In this document: positions 6,680 through 10,530 of the stretch, piece after piece
Numbering within the stretch: position 1 is the stretch's first letter
Layout of the letters: each line of letters starts with the position of its first letter
From: Bacteroidales bacterium
GTDB taxonomy: Bacteria > Bacteroidota > Bacteroidia > Bacteroidales > JAAUTT01
NCBI GenBank assembly: GCA_025350365.1
Contig: JANXXY010000225.1
Location: 1-10,530, forward strand
DNA: 10,530 bases
Direction of reading: 5' to 3'
Notes under the pieces: generated by a model
The model's database searches: none
Told to the model about the DNA's origin: nothing
What the model saw: only the letters and a program-made list of their open reading frames with translations
Position numbers and translations under genes: made by a program

Positions 6680-7453
6680 ATGGATAATTCTTACTTTATT
6701 TATTCTAATGATGACCAAAATATTGATATTGAGAGATTCCATAATTGCACTTGGGAATTTGACAATAATAGTTCTTTAGTCGAATTTGGCTTTGAAATAT
6801 CTGCAAATTCAATACAAAATAGAAATAATTTGTCTCTCACTCATATTCTCCCTTGGTGTACAGAAAAGTGCGAAGTTAAAGATTTGTATGACGGTCTAAA
6901 AGATGCTGATAATAGTAGATTTATTTTTAACGATACGGTAAGTGGTACAGATAGTTTAAATGATAGAAGTAGTAATTTAGGTGTAATATATAAATTTAAT
7001 GGAAGGAATGTTTTATGTATATTGCCAGTGACTCTTGATAAGACTGTTTCTGGTCGTATAAAAATAGATGTTAATCTTAGTAATTACAATAATTATAATA
7101 CAACCCCCAAGCCTAATATTTATTTTCGATTTTATGTTAAACCTAAAATGCCATTTATATCTACACGGAAAAATGGAATAGCAAAATCAACTATAATCTA
7201 TGACATAAAAATTAATGAACGCAGAAATATACCTCATGATATTCTTAATGAGTTAACCAGTAAAGATTTTTGTAGAGTTAAGCATTGTTTTTGTTTTAAT
7301 ATTTTACCAAATAGCTATGAAATTGTCTTTTTTGATAATACGTCACTGAAAAATGTTAGAAATCTTGAATTTAATTCGTTTAATAGATATTTAGGCGATA
7401 CCCGTATCAAAAAAGACGAATTGATTGTTGTGTTTAATAAAAAAGAAAACTAA
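6680..7453 (+). CDS. Uncharacterised 257-residue protein, first gene of the PIN-GNAT/ASCH set
   Basis: No family is recognised. The protein is soluble-looking, has no signal peptide, is rich in Asn, Asp and Ser, and alternates short hydrophobic strands (for example YIFRFYV-like 146-153, TIIYDIKI 171-178, YEIVFF 213-218, ELIVVF 247-252), suggesting a mostly beta fold. Cysteines at 60, 64, 198, 203 and 205 do not form a standard metal motif. The start at 6680 is the first ATG after palindrome A1. Its TAA stop is followed by 24 further open codons in the same frame leading straight into the 76-residue membrane protein, so the two may once have been, or may sometimes be, one protein with a C-terminal membrane anchor. 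The base composition is clearly more AT-rich than the genes left of 5915. Position suggests a sensor, partner or accessory role in the module, which is inference only. Confidence 0.75.
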   Translation: MDNSYFIYSNDDQNIDIERFHNCTWEFDNNSSLVEFGFEISANSIQNRNNLSLTHILPWCTEKCEVKDLYDGLKDADNSRFIFNDTVSGTDSLNDRSSNLGVIYKFNGRNVLCILPVTLDKTVSGRIKIDVNLSNYNNYNTTPKPNIYFRFYVKPKMPFISTRKNGIAKSTIIYDIKINERRNIPHDILNELTSKDFCRVKHCFCFNILPNSYEIVFFDNTSLKNVRNLEFNSFNRYLGDTRIKKDELIVVFNKKEN

Positions 7454-7525
7454 GAAGAAGGTTCGGGTTCTTTTACTTTCTTCTCAATATATGCAAAAGA
7501 GCGAATAGGTATTGCTCAATTTTCA

Positions 7526-7756
7526 ATGGCAATTTTATTAAACGTCTTTTGTGGACTATTATTTTTTATTGCATCTTTTCGAACTACACCAAAGACTGAT
7601 ACTGCCTTTTTTAAAGTAATATTTGCGTTACCAGTTGAAGTCTATGTTGCAGTTACCGTAATACTTATAACGCTTGGTTACTTCTTATTTCCATATTTAC
7701 AGAAATTCTATTGTTGGATAAAAGGATATAAAAATGAAAGCATTATTAGATACTAA
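7526..7756 (+). CDS. Small two-helix membrane protein (76 residues)
   Basis: Two hydrophobic segments (about residues 3-18 and 35-56) separated by a short polar loop, with a basic C-terminal end (KFYCWIKGYKNE). The predicted form is a hairpin in the inner membrane with a cytoplasmic tail. It has no recognised family. It is in the same frame as the 257-residue protein upstream, with no stop between that gene's TAA and this ATG, so it may be the detached C-terminal anchor of that protein rather than a separate gene. Its last 23 bases overlap the start of the PIN-GNAT gene, which argues that this frame really is translated and that the next gene is coupled to it. Small membrane proteins next to nucleases occur in toxin-antitoxin and phage-defence sets, but the role here is unknown. 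Confidence 0.6.
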   Translation: MAILLNVFCGLLFFIASFRTTPKTDTAFFKVIFALPVEVYVAVTVILITLGYFLFPYLQKFYCWIKGYKNESIIRY

Positions 7757-9239
7757 TATCATAATACATAGAGAATCTGGAAAAGTTGTCAATCAAGACA
7801 TAGGGATTTTGTTTCGTTGGCTCGATAGGGCAAAATACACAAAGAATATTCACCCTGTAACTATTGCGGAAATAAAGAAAAATTCCAATTCTGAGACTGT
7901 AAAAGCATTTATGGCGAAAATTGGTAGTTATGAACAAATAGAAATACCTACACCTCTTCAAGAAAATGTAAAAAAGGTTTCAGAAGAATTAGATATAAAT
8001 GAGAATGACAAAAATGATACTCTTCTTATTAATGAGGTATATTCTGGCAGAGTAGATATATTAATAACTGAGGATAAAAAGATTCATCAAAAAGCTGCAA
8101 GATTAAATATATCAGAAAAAGTATTTAAAATAGATCCATTTTTAGAAAAAATATTCTCAGAGCATCCGGATTTGGTTGATTATAAAGTTTTAAATGTCCA
8201 AAAAAAGCATTTTGGGCATATAAATTTATCAGATGATTTCTTTACTAGCCTAAAAGAAGATTATCAGGGATTTGACAAATGGTTCCTAAGGAAGACAGAT
8301 GAATTTGCCTATGTGACCTCAAATAAGGAGAATGAATTAATACTTTCTTTTCTTTATTTAAAAGTTGAAGATGAAACAGAAAATTATCATGACATTACTC
8401 CGTCATTTAGCCCTAAAAAAAGATTAAAAGTAGGAACTTTTAAAGTAATAAATAATGGATTTAGGCTTGGAGAGCGGTTTATAAAAATAATATTTGATAA
8501 CGCTATAGTTAATAAGGTTGATGAAATTTATGTGACAATTTTTGACCATCGTGATGAGCAAAAGAGGTTAATAGAATTGATGGAGCAATGGGGCTTTGTC
8601 TTTTGGGGTATGAAAGGAAAAGAAAGAGTATATGTTCGAAATTTTAGACCATCCTTTGAAATTGAAAAATTAAAAGCTAATTATCCATATATCAGCAGAA
8701 AAAAGAATGTTTTTTTAGTGCCGATTTATGAATCTTACCATACTGAACTCTTGCCAGACTCAATTTTAAAAACAGAATCTCATCTTGAGTATGTTGAAGA
8801 TTTTCCTCATAGAAATGGAATAAGCAAAGTTTATGTTTCAAGGGCAATAGAGCCACATCCCAAAACTGGAGATATTCTTATCTTTTATCGAACCGGAGGT
8901 TTGTATAAAAGTGTTATTTCAACGATAGGCATTGTTCAGAAAGTGATTTTTGATATAAAAAACGTTGATGATTTTATTTTTCAATGTAGAAAAGGAAGTG
9001 TATTTCCTGAAAGTGAGTTAAAAGCAATGTGGAATTATAATGTGCAAAAAAGACCTTTTGTTGTTAGGTTTATGTATATTTATTCGTTTCCACACAGAAT
9101 AAATATGAAACAATTAATAGATTTGGGGGTTCTAAAGGGAGTTGATGATGCTCCAAGAGGATTTAGACCGATTAGTGTTGAAGAGTTTGAATTAATATTA
9201 AAAGAAACTAAGAGTGATGAAAGTTTTATTATCGATTAA
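7734..9239 (+). CDS. PIN-GNAT-PUA-like fusion protein, putative RNA-targeting toxin or effector
   Basis: 501 residues in three parts. Residues 1 to about 140 form a PIN-type nuclease fold: D6 (LLDTNIII), E46 (IAEIKK), D95 (KNDTLL) and D114 (ILITEDKKIH) sit where PIN domains carry their metal-binding acids, so an active Mg2+/Mn2+ ribonuclease is plausible. Residues about 150-302 look like a GNAT acyltransferase: the stretch GFRLGERF (242-249), a degenerate acetyl-CoA loop, is followed by a helix, strand EIYVTIF (264-270) and LMEQWGF (282-288). Residues about 320-450 look PUA-like (EVE/ASCH relatives), with KTGDILIFYRTGG (377-389) and GIVQKV. No signal or membrane segment is seen. The ATG lies inside the end of the upstream membrane-protein gene and the gene's end overlaps the ASCH gene, so all are probably co-translated. 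PIN toxins cleave tRNA, rRNA or mRNA, and GNAT toxins acetylate charged tRNA; which applies here is unknown. The PIN call is firm, GNAT good, PUA-like moderate. Confidence 0.88.
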   Translation: MKALLDTNIIIHRESGKVVNQDIGILFRWLDRAKYTKNIHPVTIAEIKKNSNSETVKAFMAKIGSYEQIEIPTPLQENVKKVSEELDINENDKNDTLLINEVYSGRVDILITEDKKIHQKAARLNISEKVFKIDPFLEKIFSEHPDLVDYKVLNVQKKHFGHINLSDDFFTSLKEDYQGFDKWFLRKTDEFAYVTSNKENELILSFLYLKVEDETENYHDITPSFSPKKRLKVGTFKVINNGFRLGERFIKIIFDNAIVNKVDEIYVTIFDHRDEQKRLIELMEQWGFVFWGMKGKERVYVRNFRPSFEIEKLKANYPYISRKKNVFLVPIYESYHTELLPDSILKTESHLEYVEDFPHRNGISKVYVSRAIEPHPKTGDILIFYRTGGLYKSVISTIGIVQKVIFDIKNVDDFIFQCRKGSVFPESELKAMWNYNVQKRPFVVRFMYIYSFPHRINMKQLIDLGVLKGVDDAPRGFRPISVEEFELILKETKSDESFIID

Positions 9240-9588
9240 ACCAGAATTTGCAGAATTGATTTTTGATGGAACAAAGAAATTTGAGTTTCGAAAAGCTATT
9301 TTTAAAAACGAAAATATTAAAACTGTTATTGTTTACGCCTCTTCACCAATGCAAAAGGTGATTGGTGAATTTGAAATAGAAACGATAATTAGTGATAACC
9401 TCAAAAGTCTTTGGGAAAAGACAAAACAATTTGCAGGGATTGATGAAAAATACTTTTATGAATATTTTGCGGAACGAGAAAATGGATTTGCTATTAAAAT
9501 AAAAAAGGCATTTAAGTATAAAGAACCTTTGAGCTTGAAAGATGATTTCAAAGTTACTCCGCCTCAATCATTTCTGTATCTAAATTGA
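9217..9588 (+). CDS. ASCH-domain protein, putative partner of the PIN-GNAT protein
   Basis: 123 residues from the ATG at 9217 (a GTG at 9214 would add one residue). It is a complete stand-alone ASCH domain: LLSIKPEFAELIFDGTKK with the GxKxxExR signature (G18, K20, E23, R25), a VIVYASSP strand-turn (38-45), VIGEFEI (48-54) and the closing PPQSFLYL (115-122). ASCH domains share the PUA-like RNA-binding fold. From memory, E. coli YqfB of this superfamily hydrolyses N4-acetylcytidine using K21, T24 and E74; here the lysine is kept (K20) but E23 replaces the threonine, so that activity cannot be assumed. The gene overlaps the PIN-GNAT gene by 23 bases and would be translationally coupled. This placement is typical of an antitoxin, immunity or accessory subunit, which is inference. 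Palindrome A2 begins 40 bases after its stop. Confidence 0.93.
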   Translation: MKVLLSIKPEFAELIFDGTKKFEFRKAIFKNENIKTVIVYASSPMQKVIGEFEIETIISDNLKSLWEKTKQFAGIDEKYFYEYFAERENGFAIKIKKAFKYKEPLSLKDDFKVTPPQSFLYLN

Positions 9589-9627
9589 TATATAGCTTCA
9601 GTTAATGACAAGATTAAGATTGTAGCA

Positions 9628-9713
9628 GGCCACCGCACAAGGTCAAGCACATTTGCAATTCGCACAAAGCCAACCCGCAAACCTAAAATTGCAAAAGAGC
9701 TTGCCCTTCTCCT
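9628..9713. repeat. Palindromic element A2 (right boundary of the PIN-GNAT/ASCH genes)
   Basis: Second copy of A1. Arm 9641-9660 (GGTCAAGC, ACATTTGCAATT) pairs with 9687-9706 (AATTGCAAAAGA, GCTTGCCC), unpaired at T9643 and at the same ACA/AGA step as A1. The loop is 26 bases and carries the same CGCACA, GCCAAC and AAACC blocks. Stem bases differing from A1 (TTACAGC to GTCAAGC, and AAACC to AATT) are matched by changes in the opposite arm, so pairing is conserved where sequence is not. It stands 40 bases after the ASCH stop codon and could also act as a 3'-end structure for the operon. Confidence 0.85.
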
Positions 9714-9780
9714 GTCATACTTGGATACTTTCTGCTATCTGGAAAGGATTGTAAAAAAAACAAATACAAAATAACGCCCA

Positions 9781-9913
9781 GCACTCAACATGCAATATAC
9801 AAAATTGGGGTTTAATAGGTTATTCAAAAGTTGTGCCTCGCATCAAGTGCCGTCTAGCTTGAAAGAGAATCGCTCCGTAATCCCCAACTTTGCATATTGC
9901 CACCGTTGTGTGC
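9781..9913. repeat. Palindromic element B1, attC-like
   Basis: Inner arms 9792-9810 and 9882-9900 pair at 17 of 19 positions (GCAATATaCAAAaTTGGGG and its complement). Outer arms 9781-9789 and 9905-9913 pair at 8 of 9 (GCACTCAAC / GTTGTGTGC). The outer arms include ACTCAAC and GTTGTGT, close to the inverse core (RYYYAAC) and core (GTTRRRY) boxes of integron attC sites, with one mismatch in the core box. An internal loop of 2 against 4 bases separates outer and inner stems. Total length (133 bases) is within the attC range, but the spacer lengths are not classical. It is related to B2. Confidence 0.75.
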
Positions 9914-10357
9914 GTATTCCGGAAAAGACTCAGCTATTATATTGAACATATCAAAAGGTGAAAATGGCAAATGCAAATTGGTGAAACTTGAAAAGTATAT
10001 GAATTCATTAAAATCACTTGGCACATTGAGTGAAAACTTTATCAATTTTGAAAGTAATCGATTAACAAAATGTAAGCTGTATATAGAAAACTATGATTGG
10101 GATAAATTTAATACATCAACAATCTATGAGGTAACTGATGATACGCCTTGTTCTTGTTTTCTTATAATTATTGGTATAAAAGTCAAGAAATTGTCGATGA
10201 AGCAAGAATTATGCAGTATAATAGAAGAGCGAATGTGATAAATGTTAAAATAGGATTATTTACTAGTGGATTTCTACAAGAATACCTTGCTTATGAGCGG
10301 CTTATCAAAGTTGGCAACCAATGGCTAATTGACAAGATAGAATTAAAGTATGAGTAA
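9897..10357 (+). pseudogene. Frameshifted, 5'-truncated small gene between B1 and B2
   Basis: Two overlapping plus-strand frames appear to be halves of one gene. The first (running to 10238) reads protein-like through MNSLKSLGTLSENFINFESN and on to VTDDTP near 10146, then turns into an unconvincing hydrophobic and Lys-rich end. The second, open from 10142 to the TAA at 10357, reads FSYNYWYKSQEIVDEARI and ends LIKVGNQWLIDKIELKYE. Adding one T in the TTTT run at 10157-10160 would join them into one protein. The closing pattern (Y-E-R-L-x-K-x-G-x-Q-W-x-I-D-K-I) recalls NTF2-like/SnoaL-type C-termini, but this is tentative. The only clear in-frame ATG is at 9999, well inside the protein-like part. 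The frame otherwise runs back into the B1 arm, so the 5' end appears lost. B2 begins 21 bases after the stop. Confidence 0.5.
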
Positions 10358-10378
10358 AAATAAAAACAACACCAACAA

Positions 10379-10490
10379 GCGGTTCATAAAACATTGGGGG
10401 TTAAGTGGTAAGGCAAGTGTGACACTCGCTGGCAAGGTTCTTATCGGTTGATAGGTTCGTAGCTCCGAAATCCCCAACGTTTCATACCGC
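10379..10490. repeat. Palindromic element B2
   Basis: Arms 10379-10402 and 10469-10490 pair as GCGGT, AAAC, TTGGGG and TT blocks with a few mismatches and a two-base length difference. Compared with B1 it shares the TTGGGG start of the stem, GCTCCGNAATCCCCAAC at the right arm (10462-10478 against 9872-9888, 16 of 17 identical) and almost the same overall length (112 against 109 bases for the inner part). Unlike B1, its outer flanks (ACACCAAC on the left, CCGTCAGAC on the right) do not pair. Confidence 0.75.
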
Positions 10491-10530
10491 CAGCCGTCAG
10501 ACTGTGCAAAAACTCACGGATATTGTTAAT

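Noticed and set aside
7454..7525. Possible hairpin or terminator between the 257-residue protein and the membrane protein
   Set aside because: The GAAGAA/TTCTTC stretches pair poorly and no T-run follows; the frame is open across it, which fits coding or former coding sequence better.
9343..9567. Minus-strand open frame opposite the ASCH gene
   Set aside because: Shadow of the ASCH coding sequence; the plus-strand frame carries the conserved domain.
6471..9713. A1/A2 as terminal inverted repeats of a transposon
   Set aside because: The two copies are in direct, not inverted, orientation, no transposase lies between them and no target-site duplication could be found.
6471..10490. A/B palindromes as a CRISPR array
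   Set aside because: Two copies each of two different long palindromes, kilobases or genes apart, with no regular spacers and no cas genes.

Overview
The window is chromosomal DNA of a Bacteroidota bacterium, probably of the Bacteroidales/Marinilabiliales type. This is inferred from the low GC, the near absence of Shine-Dalgarno sites before convincing starts, candidate -7 boxes of the TAnnTTTG form, and the gene families present (a NA37 nucleoid protein, a DeaD helicase with a DbpA tail, and a small membrane cytochrome b paired with a multihaem cytochrome c). No rRNA, tRNA, CRISPR array, integrase or transposase was seen.

Left part (1-5915): all genes lie on the minus strand and look like conserved chromosome. 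In transcription order from the right they are a NA37 nucleoid-associated protein (4869-5915), a secreted-type aldo/keto reductase (3858-4727), a DEAD-box RNA helicase (1759-3480) that ends in a strong intrinsic terminator (1705-1738), then a two-gene electron-transfer operon: a seven-haem cytochrome c (646-1617) overlapping a dihaem cytochrome b (41-649) by ATGA. A 377-base gap upstream of the helicase holds a short direct repeat and a possible promoter.

Middle gap (5916-6679, 764 bases): a small REP-like double hairpin, a degraded reading frame (6303-6470), and the first copy of a structured palindrome (A1, 6471-6555). From here on the style changes: genes are on the plus strand, are more AT-rich and look recently acquired.

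Right part (6612-10530): between palindromes A1 and A2 (9628-9713) lies a compact set of genes: an unrecognised 257-residue protein, a two-helix membrane protein in the same reading frame, a 501-residue PIN-GNAT-PUA-like fusion, and an ASCH-domain protein. The last two junctions overlap by 23 bp in a matching way. The PIN (RNase fold), GNAT (acyltransferase fold) and ASCH/PUA-like (RNA-binding fold) domains point to an RNA-targeting toxin-antitoxin or defence module; this is inference. After A2 comes a second palindrome family, B1 (9781-9913) and B2 (10379-10490), bracketing a frameshifted, 5'-truncated small gene (about 9897-10357). The gene-palindrome-gene-palindrome layout resembles a gene-cassette array, and B1 has some features of an integron attC site, but no integrase is present in the window, so the mobilising machinery is unknown.
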